Source: Glutamicibacter sp. MNS18 (lineage in GTDB: Bacteria; Actinomycetota; Actinomycetes; Actinomycetales; Micrococcaceae). From it: a stretch of 64,000 nucleotides of DNA. The notes beneath the pieces were generated by a model. That model made no database searches, was not told where the DNA came from, and saw nothing but the letters and a program-made list of their open reading frames with translations. Where the stretch lies: assembly GCF_026107515.2 (NCBI RefSeq), contig NZ_JAPCHW010000001.1, positions 434,001-498,000 of the forward strand, read 5' to 3'. This document shows positions 50,880 through 60,251 of this stretch, piece by piece. The translations under genes and the position numbers were made by a program. The first letter of the stretch is position 1; every line of letters begins with the position of its first letter.

Positions 50880-52984
50880 GCGAATTACCCACGTCACCGG
50901 ACCTGCTCGCGGGGCTGGACGCCGAACAGCGGCGGGCCGCCGAAACCCTCAGCGGGCCCCTGTGCATCCTGGCCGGAGCCGGCACCGGGAAAACCCGGGC
51001 CATCACCCACCGGATCGCCCACGGGGTGCACAGCGGAGTTTACAACGCCACCAGTGTCCTGGCCCTGACCTTCACCACCCGCGCGGCAGCGGAAATGCGC
51101 ACCCGGCTACGCCACCTTGGCGCCCAGGGAGTCCAGACACGCACCTTCCATGCCGCCGCATTGCGGCAATTGCAGTATTTTTGGCCGCAGTCGATTGGCG
51201 GTTCGCTGCCCAACCTCATCGAGCATAAGGCCCCCCTGGTGGCCGAAAGCGCGCGCCGATTGCGCTTATCCAGCGACCGGGCCATGGTGCGCGACCTGGC
51301 TTCGGAAATCGAATGGGCCAAGGTTTCGATGCACTCGGTGGAAACCTACGCCAAGGTGGTTGACGGACGCGACCTGCCCAACGGAATCGAACCGGTGACG
51401 ATGGCGCGGATCTTCCAGACCTATGAAGAGCTCAAGGACGACCGCCAGGTCATCGATTTCGAGGATGTGCTGTTGCTCACCGCAGCCGTCCTGGAAGACA
51501 ACGAGAAGGTCGCCGCGAGCGTGAGACAGCAATACCGGCATTTCGTGGTCGACGAGTACCAGGACGTCTCACCCCTGCAGCAGCGCCTGCTGGACCTCTG
51601 GATGGGCGAGCGCCAGGACCTATGCGTGGTGGGTGACGCCTCGCAGACGATCTACTCGTTCACCGGGGCGACCCCCGATTACCTGCTGAACTTCCGGCAA
51701 CGCTTCCCCTCGGCGGAAGTGGTCAAGCTCGTGCGCGACTACCGGTCGACCCCGCAGATCGTCGCGTTGGCCAACCGGATCCTGGCCACCCGCCGAATCG
51801 AAAGCCAGGTGCCGGACCGGACGGTGACCTGGCCCGAACCGTTGGAGCTGGTCGCCCAGCGGGAATCCGGACCTGAACCGGAGTTCTTCGAGGCCTCCGA
51901 CGATGCCCACGAGGCGGAGGAGATCGCCCAACGGATCAAGGCCCTGGTTGGTCGTGGCCAGGACGTCAGCGAGATCGCGATCCTTTACCGTACCAACGGA
52001 CAGTCCGAGGCTTTCGAACAGGCACTGACCGCGCACTCCGTTCCCTATGTGATGCGGGGAGCCGAACGGTTCTTCTCGCGACGCGAAGTGCGGGAAGGCA
52101 TGCTCGCCTTGCGGGCCGCATTGCAGGTGGACTCCGATTTGCCGGCTCCGCAAATGGTCAGGGACGTGCTTTCATCCCACGGCTATTCGGCCACGGCACC
52201 GGCCGTGAGCGGAGCCCAACGCCAACGCTGGGAGTCGCTTTCGGCCCTGGTCCGTCTCGCGGACGAGATGGCCGCCGCGAAAGAGCGCGAGGGCGGGCAG
52301 ACCACGTTGCGCGAGATCATTGCCGAACTGGAGGAACGGGCCGCGACGCAACATGCGCCCACCCTCAACGGGGTCACCCTGGCGTCCTTCCACGCGGCCA
52401 AGGGCCTGGAATGGGATGTGGTGTTCCTTGCCGGGCTGAGTGACGGGCTGGTACCCATCACCTACGCCAAGGACCAGGCCGGATATGACGAGGAACGGCG
52501 GCTGCTCTATGTGGGGATCACCCGAGCCCGGCTGCAGCTGGTGCTCTCCTGGTCGCTGGCAAGGACCCCGGGCGGCCGGGCACACCGGTATCCCTCGCGA
52601 TTCCTGGACTCGATCCGTACGGTACGCGAAACCAGCAACCGGACGCAGCCGGTCAAACGTCGCAAGGAACAGAAACTCACCCCTGCCGTCTGCCGTGAAT
52701 GCGGTACCTTCCTCAGCAGCGCCCGGGAACGGAAACTGCGCCGCTGCTCCAGCTGTCCGGCGGCCTACGATGAATCGCTGTTCGAGACGCTACGCACGTG
52801 GCGGCAGGAAGTAGCCCAGGCCAACTCCGTGCCGGCCTTCGTGGTTTTCACCGACACGACCCTGATGGCCATTGCCGAGGACAAGCCGCGCAACCTGCAG
52901 GAGCTGAGCCGGATTTCCGGAGTCGGCAAGTCCAAGCTCGACCGTTATGGCCACGCGGTGCTTGAACTGGTGGGCCAGGTCTAG
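50876..52984 (+). CDS. uvrD2: Superfamily 1 DNA helicase UvrD2
   Basis: The 702-residue 3'-5' helicase has Walker A AGAGTGKT, FVVDEYQDVSPLQ, GDASQTIYSFTGA and FHAAKGLEWDVVF. It has the two features that mark UvrD2: a tetracysteine zinc-like motif (C606, C609, C624, C627) and a C-terminal HRDC domain (about 632-702, ISGVGKSKLDRYG). In mycobacteria this helicase is essential or nearly so. The GTG start overlaps nudC by four bases, so the two are co-translated. No whiB7 gene follows it here. Confidence 0.95.
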   Translation: MSELPTSPDLLAGLDAEQRRAAETLSGPLCILAGAGTGKTRAITHRIAHGVHSGVYNATSVLALTFTTRAAAEMRTRLRHLGAQGVQTRTFHAAALRQLQYFWPQSIGGSLPNLIEHKAPLVAESARRLRLSSDRAMVRDLASEIEWAKVSMHSVETYAKVVDGRDLPNGIEPVTMARIFQTYEELKDDRQVIDFEDVLLLTAAVLEDNEKVAASVRQQYRHFVVDEYQDVSPLQQRLLDLWMGERQDLCVVGDASQTIYSFTGATPDYLLNFRQRFPSAEVVKLVRDYRSTPQIVALANRILATRRIESQVPDRTVTWPEPLELVAQRESGPEPEFFEASDDAHEAEEIAQRIKALVGRGQDVSEIAILYRTNGQSEAFEQALTAHSVPYVMRGAERFFSRREVREGMLALRAALQVDSDLPAPQMVRDVLSSHGYSATAPAVSGAQRQRWESLSALVRLADEMAAAKEREGGQTTLREIIAELEERAATQHAPTLNGVTLASFHAAKGLEWDVVFLAGLSDGLVPITYAKDQAGYDEERRLLYVGITRARLQLVLSWSLARTPGGRAHRYPSRFLDSIRTVRETSNRTQPVKRRKEQKLTPAVCRECGTFLSSARERKLRRCSSCPAAYDESLFETLRTWRQEVAQANSVPAFVVFTDTTLMAIAEDKPRNLQELSRISGVGKSKLDRYGHAVLELVGQV

Positions 52985-53100
52985 GACAGGTTCTCCCCAG
53001 CGTGGCACCATGGCGGCCACCAACCCGGCTGGAAGTCCTAGGCTGTGAGACACCAGCCAGCTGGCGGGTCAACAAGATTTTTTCGGATCGGAGGATTGTT

Positions 53101-53706
53101 ATGCCGGCTCATCCCAAAACGGTGGATTTCTATGCCGAGGACAATATCCCTGTGCGGATCGTGCGATCGACCCGGCGCACCAAGACCATTTCCTCGCAGT
53201 GGAAGAATGAACGTTTCGTCGTGTCGGTGCCGGCCGCACTCAGCGAGTCGGCCGAACGGACCTTTGTCGAGGAAATGCTCAAGAAGTATCGACAGCGCAA
53301 GGTCAACGCGAACCTGGCCAATAGCGACGACATGCTGCAGCAACGCGCCTACCAGCTGGATCGGCGCTATACCGGGGGACTGGCCCGGCCGGTATCGGTG
53401 CGCTGGGTCAGCAACCAGGACAAGCGATGGGGATCGGCTACCCTGTACGAACGCACGATCCGTTTGTCCAACAGGCTGCAGTACATGCCGCAGTGGGTCC
53501 AGGACTATGTGCTCGTCCATGAGCTGTGCCACTTGGTTGAGCCGGCCGACGGCCATGGGCCACGGTTCCAGGCATTGCTCGATCGGTTCGAACGCAGGGC
53601 GGAGGCCGACATCTACCTGAAGGCTTTCAGCACCGGATACCGGGCCTATGCCCGGGAGTCTGGCCAGCCCCAGGATGACATCGACGGCTTCGACGACGTC
53701 GACTGA
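53101..53706 (+). CDS. YgjP-like M48/SprT-type metallopeptidase
   Basis: The 201-residue protein carries HELCH at 140-144 and a third histidine at 152 (ADGHGPRF), the zinc site of the YgjP/WLM family. The conserved segment RWGSATLYERTIRLSNRL is typical. It lacks membrane helices and is cytoplasmic. GGAGG lies six bases before the ATG at 53101. It is 116 bases downstream of uvrD2 on the same strand and ends before a convergent terminator. Its substrate is unknown. Confidence 0.88.
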   Translation: MPAHPKTVDFYAEDNIPVRIVRSTRRTKTISSQWKNERFVVSVPAALSESAERTFVEEMLKKYRQRKVNANLANSDDMLQQRAYQLDRRYTGGLARPVSVRWVSNQDKRWGSATLYERTIRLSNRLQYMPQWVQDYVLVHELCHLVEPADGHGPRFQALLDRFERRAEADIYLKAFSTGYRAYARESGQPQDDIDGFDDVD

Positions 53707-53779
53707 GACTGAGGCCCAGTACAGTGCGCCCCCGGGCCCGATACCCGATCCCTTGGGGAACCCGTCAGATCCAACGTAC

Positions 53780-53817
53780 AAGGTCCGTCAGCATCCTGTA
53801 GCATGCCGACGGACCTT
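53780..53817. terminator. Bidirectional terminator between the YgjP-like and DUF2342 genes
   Basis: AAGGTCCGTC (53780-53789) pairs with GACGGACCTT (53808-53817), with an inner GCAT/ATGC helix. It sits between convergent genes. Confidence 0.85.
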
Positions 53818-53852
53818 ATGCGGGTATCGTCCGGGAAATGGGTGGAAGCCCG

Positions 53853-55265
53853 TTAAGGCTTGTCCTGCGGATCGTCTTCTTGTGGATCCGCGGGAGTATC
53901 AAAACCACCATCAAGCAGTTTGCCCAACGCCGCATCGAAGTCCTCATACTCCGAGGCCGCGGTTTCACGGCGGCTGGTGAAGCTGGCAGGGTCGTCCAGG
54001 TCATCTGCCGTGGGCATCAGATCCGGGTGATCCCAGACAGCGTCGCGCCCCTGAAGACCGCGCTCATTGAACAGGTGCTCCCACAAGGCGGTGGCCTCAC
54101 GCAATTTGCGTGGACGCAATTCCAGGCCAACCAGCGAGGCGAAGGTGTTCTCGGCCGGGCCACCCGAGGCGCGGCGTCGGCGGAAGGTCTCACGCAGGTG
54201 TTCGGAAAACGGAAGGTTCTTGGCGGCCAAGGCCACCACATGGTCCACCCAGCCTTCAATCAAGGCCAGGGTGAGCTCCAGGTTTTTCAGGGCACGTTCC
54301 TGCACCTCGGTACGTTGCGGGGTGAACAACCCCTCGCCGAGCATCTGTTGCAGCGACTCGGGATTCGACGGATCAACACCGCGCACGGCTTCCTCGATGC
54401 GTGACATGTCGATATGTATGGCCCGGGCGTAACTTTCCACGGCGCCGATGAGCTTGGTCGACAGCCAGGGAACCCGGTGGAACAACCGGATATGGGCGGC
54501 TTCGCGCAACACCACATAGAGCAGGATCTCCTGCTCGGGGATTTCCAATCCGTCGCCGAATGCCGTGACATTGGTGGAGACCAGCCCCGGGGTCGTGCCC
54601 GCCAACGGCAACCCGATATCGGTGCCACCGAGAACGTCCTTGGCCAGGGTGCCCAGGGCCGTTCCCAATTGAGCGCCGAACATGCTGCCCCCCAGGTTGC
54701 GGAAGATCGCATCCGAATTGCCCAGCATGCCCTTCATCTCCTCGGGCATCTGCTCACTGAGCGAGGAGGTGATGGCCTTGGTGACCGATTCGGCAATGGG
54801 TTCGGTCAACTGCTTCCAGGTCGCCAGGGTCTGGTCGAACCATTTGCGTCGGGTCCAGACTTCCAGGGGCAAACCGGTGCCCTCGAAGACTGTGGCATTA
54901 TCCAACCACATGCCTGCCAGATGCGAGGCATCATTGATTGCGCCGGCACGGGATTCACTGATTCCCGGGTCATCGCCGGCATAGGCCTGCAGGGCGGTAT
55001 CGGAAGCCAGCTTCCAGTTCACTGCCCCACCGGAGGGGTTTCCCTGCATCATCGCGGACATGAAGCTCTGCGCCTGCTGCATCATCTGCTGCATGGCCGC
55101 AGGATCGTTCGCCTGGTCGCCCAACGCCGCACGCAATTGCGGTGGCAGGTTGTTGGGGTCGAACCCTCCACCAAAAAGTTGTCCAAACATCGCGGCAAGG
55201 GGATCCTGCGGGTCGTTCTCGTCGTCTGAGCCATGGGGTCGGTTATTCGGAGGGTTCTGTGCCAT
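53853..55265 (-). CDS. DUF2342 zincin-like protein
   Basis: The 470-residue protein has a Gly/Asn/Met-rich N-terminal region (residues 1-75, MFGQLFGGG, MMQQAQSFMSAMMQG), then the DUF2342 core with ILLYVVLREAAHIRLFHRVPWL. Its REAAH motif stands where zincins have HExxH, and GWVDHVVALAA follows. The family is almost confined to Actinobacteria (Rv3195) and is classed as a putative metallopeptidase without proven activity. The ATG at 55265 lies six bases after TATTTT; the longer open frame to 55400 has no start signal. It is divergent from the YlbL-like protease gene, as in mycobacteria. Confidence 0.88.
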   Translation of the reverse strand: MAQNPPNNRPHGSDDENDPQDPLAAMFGQLFGGGFDPNNLPPQLRAALGDQANDPAAMQQMMQQAQSFMSAMMQGNPSGGAVNWKLASDTALQAYAGDDPGISESRAGAINDASHLAGMWLDNATVFEGTGLPLEVWTRRKWFDQTLATWKQLTEPIAESVTKAITSSLSEQMPEEMKGMLGNSDAIFRNLGGSMFGAQLGTALGTLAKDVLGGTDIGLPLAGTTPGLVSTNVTAFGDGLEIPEQEILLYVVLREAAHIRLFHRVPWLSTKLIGAVESYARAIHIDMSRIEEAVRGVDPSNPESLQQMLGEGLFTPQRTEVQERALKNLELTLALIEGWVDHVVALAAKNLPFSEHLRETFRRRRASGGPAENTFASLVGLELRPRKLREATALWEHLFNERGLQGRDAVWDHPDLMPTADDLDDPASFTSRRETAASEYEDFDAALGKLLDGGFDTPADPQEDDPQDKP

Positions 55266-55271
55266 GTAATA

Positions 55272-55277
55272 AAAATA
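55272..55277 (-). promoter_or_regulatory. Putative -10 element of the DUF2342 gene (leaderless)
   Basis: The minus strand reads TATTTT, six bases (tattac), then the ATG at 55265. There is no ribosome binding site. Confidence 0.5.
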
Positions 55278-55445
55278 CCCGGTCGAGCTGAGAGATGGCA
55301 TGGCCTGGCACCACAGTTCGCTTTCGGCACACCAAGATACCCCGTAGTGCGTATGAACTTCCACAGGCTTATTCAGTAGGCTAGTAGTGCGCCTTCGCAT
55401 TTAGAAGGCCCAGAGCCTTAACATTTTCGCGGCGGGAGCGATTAC

Positions 55446-56543
55446 GTGCACGAGACGGAACCACTGCAAGGTGCTGAGCATGCCCAAATGCAGGGATCCA
55501 GAACGCACGGTCGCAGGAAATCCGGTGGTTCCGTGGCCGGAACCATAGCGTTGCTGTTGGCCGCGGTGATTTCCTTCATGCCAACCAACTTCGTCGTCGA
55601 ATCCCCCGGGCCGACCGTTAACACCATGGGTGAAATTGACGGTCAGGAATTGGTCTCGATTGTGGGCATGGACAGCTACCCCAGTGACAGCCAGCTCGAT
55701 ATGACCACTGTCTATGTCCAAGGCGGCGGGCAGAACCGGGTGACCGTTCCGGTGATCCTCGAAGCGCTGGTCAATTCGACCAAGGACGTGGTGGCCGAGG
55801 AAACCGTGCTGCCGCGCGGGGTGAGCAGCGATGACCTGAGCCAGCAAAACGACACCTTGATGGCTTCGTCGCAAGAACTGTCGGTGGCTGCAGCCTTCAA
55901 CGAAATGAACATCCCCTTCACCACCGAACTTCGGGTCGCCGGGTTCGGTACCGAGACCAACAGCGGAGCCCTGCAGGAGGACGACCTGCTGCTGGCGATC
56001 AACCAGACCCCGGTCAAGAACCTGTCCCAACTCAAGGAAGAGCTCAACGACAAGGGAACGGCTGCGTCCACCTTGACGGTGCGCCGGGGAGAACAGACCG
56101 TGGACGAAGTCGTCCGCACAACCCCTGCGGAGGACGGAACCCAGCAGATGGGAATCTACCTCAGTTCCACTTACGTCTTTGAGCACCAGATCGACTTCGG
56201 TGTGCAGGACATTGGCGGTCCCAGCGCGGGCATGATGTTCGCGCTGGCGATTATCGACAAGATGACCGAAGGGTCGCTGGCGGGTGACACGCACGTCGCC
56301 GGAACCGGGGCCATCACCGATGACGGGCAGGTCGAACCGATCGGCGGAATCGCCCAGAAGATGGCCGCCGCCAAGCGTGCCGGCGCCGAGGTATTCCTGG
56401 CCCCGGCGGATAACTGCCCCGATGTGCAGGGCCGGGTGCCACTGGGATTGAACGTCGTGAAGGTGGCGACGCTCGGAGAGGCCCGCGAGGCATTGACCAG
56501 CATCGCGGACGGCACCGATCCGCAGGAATTGCCGTCGTGCTAA
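55446..56543 (+). CDS. YlbL-like membrane-anchored PDZ / Lon-type (S16) protease
   Basis: The 365-residue protein has one N-terminal membrane helix (about 28-46), a PDZ domain around 145-225 (AGFGTETNSGALQEDDLLLAINQTPV) and a C-terminal S16 domain. The Ser-Lys dyad is visible as S260 in DIGGPSAGMMFAL and K305 in GGIAQKMAAAKRAG. This is a secreted-face Lon-like protease without AAA ATPase, related to YlbL and Rv3194c. Translation starts at GTG with GGGAG eight bases upstream. A short GCCTTC/GAAGGC hairpin lies at 55391-55409 in its leader. It precedes the UPF0182 gene on the same strand, a conserved pair. Confidence 0.9.
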   Translation: MHETEPLQGAEHAQMQGSRTHGRRKSGGSVAGTIALLLAAVISFMPTNFVVESPGPTVNTMGEIDGQELVSIVGMDSYPSDSQLDMTTVYVQGGGQNRVTVPVILEALVNSTKDVVAEETVLPRGVSSDDLSQQNDTLMASSQELSVAAAFNEMNIPFTTELRVAGFGTETNSGALQEDDLLLAINQTPVKNLSQLKEELNDKGTAASTLTVRRGEQTVDEVVRTTPAEDGTQQMGIYLSSTYVFEHQIDFGVQDIGGPSAGMMFALAIIDKMTEGSLAGDTHVAGTGAITDDGQVEPIGGIAQKMAAAKRAGAEVFLAPADNCPDVQGRVPLGLNVVKVATLGEAREALTSIADGTDPQELPSC

Positions 56544-56670
56544 GCGAACGTAACCCAAACGTGTGCCGTTTCACAGCTGAAACCCACACGCGACAGATAC
56601 CAATATAAGTAATGAACACGCGTCTCGGCACGAATTTGCTCACCGAGACCTTGAGTGTGAGGAAGAAATA

Positions 56671-59600
56671 GTGTCAATCGGACCGGATAGTCCATTCGGA
56701 GGACCCCCACGGGGATCCGACGAGCCCCAAAGACCGTCGAGACCACCTAACAAGAAGACCTCGCCGCTGACGTTGACGATCTTTGCGGTCGGTATTCTCG
56801 TCGCATTATTCGTCTTCTTTTCGAACTTCTATGCAGACATCCTCTGGTTTAACCAGCTGGGATACTCCGAGGTCTACTGGACCGAGAAGGTAGCCAAGGC
56901 CGTCATCTTCGTCATCGCCGCCGTGCTGATGGCCGTGCCGATGTGGCTGTCCATGCGCACCGCCTACAAGCACCGCCCGGTGTACGCGCCGACATCCAAC
57001 CGCCCGGACATGATGAGCAAGTACCAGGCGCAGCTGGAACCGATCCGTCGCTTCCTGATGATCGGTATCCCAGCCGTGATCGGCGTCTTCTCCGGCATTG
57101 CCGTGGCAGGACAATGGCAGACGGTGTTGCTGTTCCTGAACCAGGAGTCCTTCGGGTCAACGGATCCACAGTTCAACCTGGACATCTCCTTCTTCATGTT
57201 CTCCCTGCCGTTCATCTCCCTGATCAACGGTTTCCTGATCTCCGTGGTGCTGCTGGGCGGAGTGGCGGGTCTGCTGACCCATTACCTGTACGGCGGAATC
57301 CGCATCGAGGAACGCGGCGGGGTGACCATTGGCAAGTCCGCCCGCGTCCACGCGGCGATCATGGTTGCGTTGTTCCTGATCCTGCAGGGCGTGAACTACT
57401 GGATCGGCCAGTACGAGACCCTCACCGACCAGTCCGGGCGTGCCGCCGGCGCCTTGTACAAGGATGTCCATGCGGTCATCCCTGCCCGGATGATCCTGGC
57501 GATCGTCGCCGTGTTGATCGCGGTCACCTTCATCATCGCCGCCTTTACCGGCCGCTGGCGACTGCCCATGATCGGTACCGCCATGCTAGTGGTCACCATG
57601 ATCGTGGCCGGTGGCATCTATCCGTTCCTGGTCCAGGAGTACCAGGTCAAGCCGTCCGAAGTGACCCTTGAACGGCAATATCTCGAACGAAACCTCGAGA
57701 TGACCAGATTGGCCTACGGGCTCGATGATGTGGAAGTGACCCCATATGATGCCAAGGTCACGGCGGAATCCGGTGCCCTGGCCGCCGAAGCGGCCACGAC
57801 CAACAACATCCGCCTGCTGGATCCGAACCTGGTATCCGCTGCGTTCGCGCAGTTGCAGCAGTTCCGTAGCTACTACGCCTTCCCGACCAACCTGAACGTG
57901 GACCGCTACGATATCGACGGCAACGTCGAGGACACCGTGATTGCGGCCCGCGAGGTCACTGTTGATCCCAACGGTTCGTGGGTCAACCAGCACGTGACCT
58001 ACACCCATGGCTACGGTCTGGTGGCAGCCTATGGTAACCGCGTCGATTCCAGCGGCCGCCCGGACTTCATGCTCGGCGGTATCCCCACCGGCGGGACCCT
58101 GGCCAGCGACGAAACCTATGAGCCGAGGATCTACTTCGGTGAGCGTTCACCGGAGTACTCGGTGGTCGGAGGGCCGGAAGGCTGGACCCCCCGTGAAGTC
58201 GACCGGCCGAGCAGCGGATCGGAAAGCGACGATGTCCGTTACACGTTCACCGGTTCCGGCGGACCGAATGTGGGCAACTTCTTCAACCGGCTGGTCTACT
58301 CGCTGAAGTTCGCCTCGACCGACCTGTTGCTGTCGGATGCGGTCAACGCCGAATCGCAGATCCTCTACGATCGCACCCCGCGTGAACGCGTGAGCAAGGT
58401 CGCGCCGTACCTGACCCTGGACTCCAACGCCTACCCGGCCATCGTGGACGGGCGAGTTAAGTGGATCCTGGACGGTTACACCACCTCGAACGCGTTCCCG
58501 TATTCGCAGCAGCAGCAGCTGGAATCGGCAGTGACCGACTCGCTGACCAACGCCTCGGAATTTGATCGGCTGTCGGGCCGGATCAACTACATCCGCAACT
58601 CCGTCAAGGCAACAGTGGACGCCTACGACGGCAAGGTCGAGCTCTATGCCTGGGACGACCAGGAACCGATGCTCAAGGCCTGGCAGAATGTCTTCCCGAC
58701 CAGCGTGAAGCCGATGTCGGAGATGTCCGGCGAGCTGATGGCCCACGTGCGTTACCCGGAGGACATGTTCAAGGTCCAGCGTGAGGTCCTGACGACCTAC
58801 CACGTGGAAGACCCGGACGACTTCTACGAGGCGAACGACGCCTGGCAGGTGCCGAACGATCCGACCGCGACCGGGGAGATCAAGCAGCCTCCGTACTACA
58901 TGTCGTTGAAGATGCCGACCCAGGACGATGCGACATTCTCGCTGACCTCGACCTTTATCCCGGCCGCTTCCCGCACCGGGCAGCAGCGCAACGTGCTGTT
59001 CGGCTTCCTTTCGGCCAACGCCGATGCCGGCACTACCGATGGCGAACGCCATGAGGACTACGGCAAGCTGCGGTTGCTCGAACTACCGCGTGATACCGCG
59101 GTACCGGGGCCGGGCCAGGCACAGCAGAACTTCGATACCACCTCGCGGGTGACAACCACGCTGAACCTGCTGCGTCAGGGTGCCTCGGAAGTGCGTGGCG
59201 GTAACCTGCTCTCGCTCCCAGTGGGTGGCGGTGTGCTGTACGTCCAGCCGGTGTATGTCCAGTCTTCCGGCCAGACCAGCTACCCGACACTGCGCAAGGT
59301 ACTAGTGGCCTTCGGCGAGTCCGTGGGCTTCGCAGACACCCTGGGTGAAGCCTTGGATGAAGTCTTCGAAGGCGACTCCGGAGCCGTGACCCAGGAAGGT
59401 GATGGTTCCGACGGAGGCGACATCGTCGAAGGCGAGGAAGGTGAGACTCCGCAGACGCAGACCAATGACGAGAAGCTCACCCAGGCCTTGGCGGACGCCA
59501 ACGCGGCAATCCGCGAAGGCCAGGAAGCCTTGGCTGACGGGAACTTCGCAGCCTATGGCCAGGCGCAGCAGAAGCTGCAGGATGCACTGAACCGTGCGCT

Positions 59601-59676
59601 CGAAGCAGATGGAACCATCACCGAAGACGGTGACGAGGAAGTCCAGCTGGAAGGTGAAGTGCCCGAAGGGGAGTAA
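56671..59676 (+). CDS. UPF0182 family integral membrane protein
   Basis: The 1001-residue protein has about seven membrane helices in its first 330 residues (the first at about 30-50, LTLTIFAVGILVALFVFFSNF). A large extracytoplasmic domain of about 580 residues follows, then a charged C-terminus rich in Glu, Gln and Asp with alanine-rich helices (TQALADANAAIREGQEALAD). The family is widespread in Actinobacteria (Rv3193c) and lacks an assigned function. GAGGAAG precedes the GTG start at 56671. A GTCTCGG/CCGAGAC hairpin at 56622-56649 lies in the leader. It follows the YlbL-like protease, which may process or regulate it, as inference. Confidence 0.92.
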   Translation: MSIGPDSPFGGPPRGSDEPQRPSRPPNKKTSPLTLTIFAVGILVALFVFFSNFYADILWFNQLGYSEVYWTEKVAKAVIFVIAAVLMAVPMWLSMRTAYKHRPVYAPTSNRPDMMSKYQAQLEPIRRFLMIGIPAVIGVFSGIAVAGQWQTVLLFLNQESFGSTDPQFNLDISFFMFSLPFISLINGFLISVVLLGGVAGLLTHYLYGGIRIEERGGVTIGKSARVHAAIMVALFLILQGVNYWIGQYETLTDQSGRAAGALYKDVHAVIPARMILAIVAVLIAVTFIIAAFTGRWRLPMIGTAMLVVTMIVAGGIYPFLVQEYQVKPSEVTLERQYLERNLEMTRLAYGLDDVEVTPYDAKVTAESGALAAEAATTNNIRLLDPNLVSAAFAQLQQFRSYYAFPTNLNVDRYDIDGNVEDTVIAAREVTVDPNGSWVNQHVTYTHGYGLVAAYGNRVDSSGRPDFMLGGIPTGGTLASDETYEPRIYFGERSPEYSVVGGPEGWTPREVDRPSSGSESDDVRYTFTGSGGPNVGNFFNRLVYSLKFASTDLLLSDAVNAESQILYDRTPRERVSKVAPYLTLDSNAYPAIVDGRVKWILDGYTTSNAFPYSQQQQLESAVTDSLTNASEFDRLSGRINYIRNSVKATVDAYDGKVELYAWDDQEPMLKAWQNVFPTSVKPMSEMSGELMAHVRYPEDMFKVQREVLTTYHVEDPDDFYEANDAWQVPNDPTATGEIKQPPYYMSLKMPTQDDATFSLTSTFIPAASRTGQQRNVLFGFLSANADAGTTDGERHEDYGKLRLLELPRDTAVPGPGQAQQNFDTTSRVTTTLNLLRQGASEVRGGNLLSLPVGGGVLYVQPVYVQSSGQTSYPTLRKVLVAFGESVGFADTLGEALDEVFEGDSGAVTQEGDGSDGGDIVEGEEGETPQTQTNDEKLTQALADANAAIREGQEALADGNFAAYGQAQQKLQDALNRALEADGTITEDGDEEVQLEGEVPEGE

Positions 59677-59745
59677 TCCCCGAGGGGCTGGGGGATGCCC
59701 TTGATTTGCTTTTCACTTCGCGATGATGAAGACTAGTCTAGTCAT

Positions 59746-59819
59746 CGCGGGGTGGAGCAGTTCGGTAGCTCGCCGGGCTCATAACCCGGAGGTCGAAGGT
59801 TCAAATCCTTCCCCCGCCA
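59746..59819 (+). tRNA. Initiator tRNA-fMet (CAT), copy 1
   Basis: The gene folds as a cloverleaf with acceptor CGCGGGG/CCCCGCC, anticodon CAT and T-arm GAAGG-TTCAAAT-CCTTC. Initiator features are visible: position 1 (C) does not pair with position 72 (C), and the anticodon stem carries three consecutive G-C pairs (GGG/CCC). The CCA end is not encoded. A TAGTCT hexamer (59734-59739) ends seven bases before the first tRNA base, so the transcript may start at or close to the mature 5' end. A strong terminator follows after eight bases. Confidence 0.96.
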
Positions 59820-59827
59820 CATAGAAC

Positions 59828-59861
59828 AAAAAAGGTGGAAACGAAAGTTTCCACCTTTTTT
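59828..59861 (+). terminator. Terminator of tRNA-fMet copy 1
   Basis: AAAAAAGGTGGAAAC, loop GAAA, GTTTCCACCTTTTTT is a perfect intrinsic terminator with a T-tract. Confidence 0.93.
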
Positions 59862-60251
59862 GCGCGCCCACACCAGAGTCGGGCTGCCCCGGGGCCGGTG
59901 CCCGATCCCATGGCGCACTAGTGTGACCGGCGTGGCAGGCTGGGTGCGGGAACGGGGCAGTCCGGGTGCTGGCCGCGGTGCTTGGTTCCCGGAGCGGCCA
60001 CGAACGGCACCAGCGTCCCGTAACCGTCCGTGCGAAGCGGAAGCCGGGCCCGATGGTGTCCGCTTTCCGCCTCGGCCGCACGTTGGCCACAGTCCAGCTC
60101 TTTGGTGGATCCGGGATGCTCGACTTCGCTTCACGGGTTTCGTGACGTCCTGGGTTTCGAAAAACACCCGGTGCGCAACCGCCTGGTGAGGAAGGTCACC
60201 GACCCCCGATTGGTCATCGGGTTCACGGATTGGTAATGTTGTATTTACCGA
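59862..60251. other. Spacer between the two initiator tRNA genes
   Basis: This 390-base stretch contains no supported gene; short open frames in it lack start signals. Near its right end TTGGTC (60210-60215), an 18-base spacer and TAATGT (60234-60239) could be the promoter of the second tRNA. Confidence 0.5.

Noticed and set aside
59862-60251. Hidden small gene between the two tRNAs
   Set aside because: The open frames have no start signals, overlap tRNA sequence or run through the terminator, and show no known motif.
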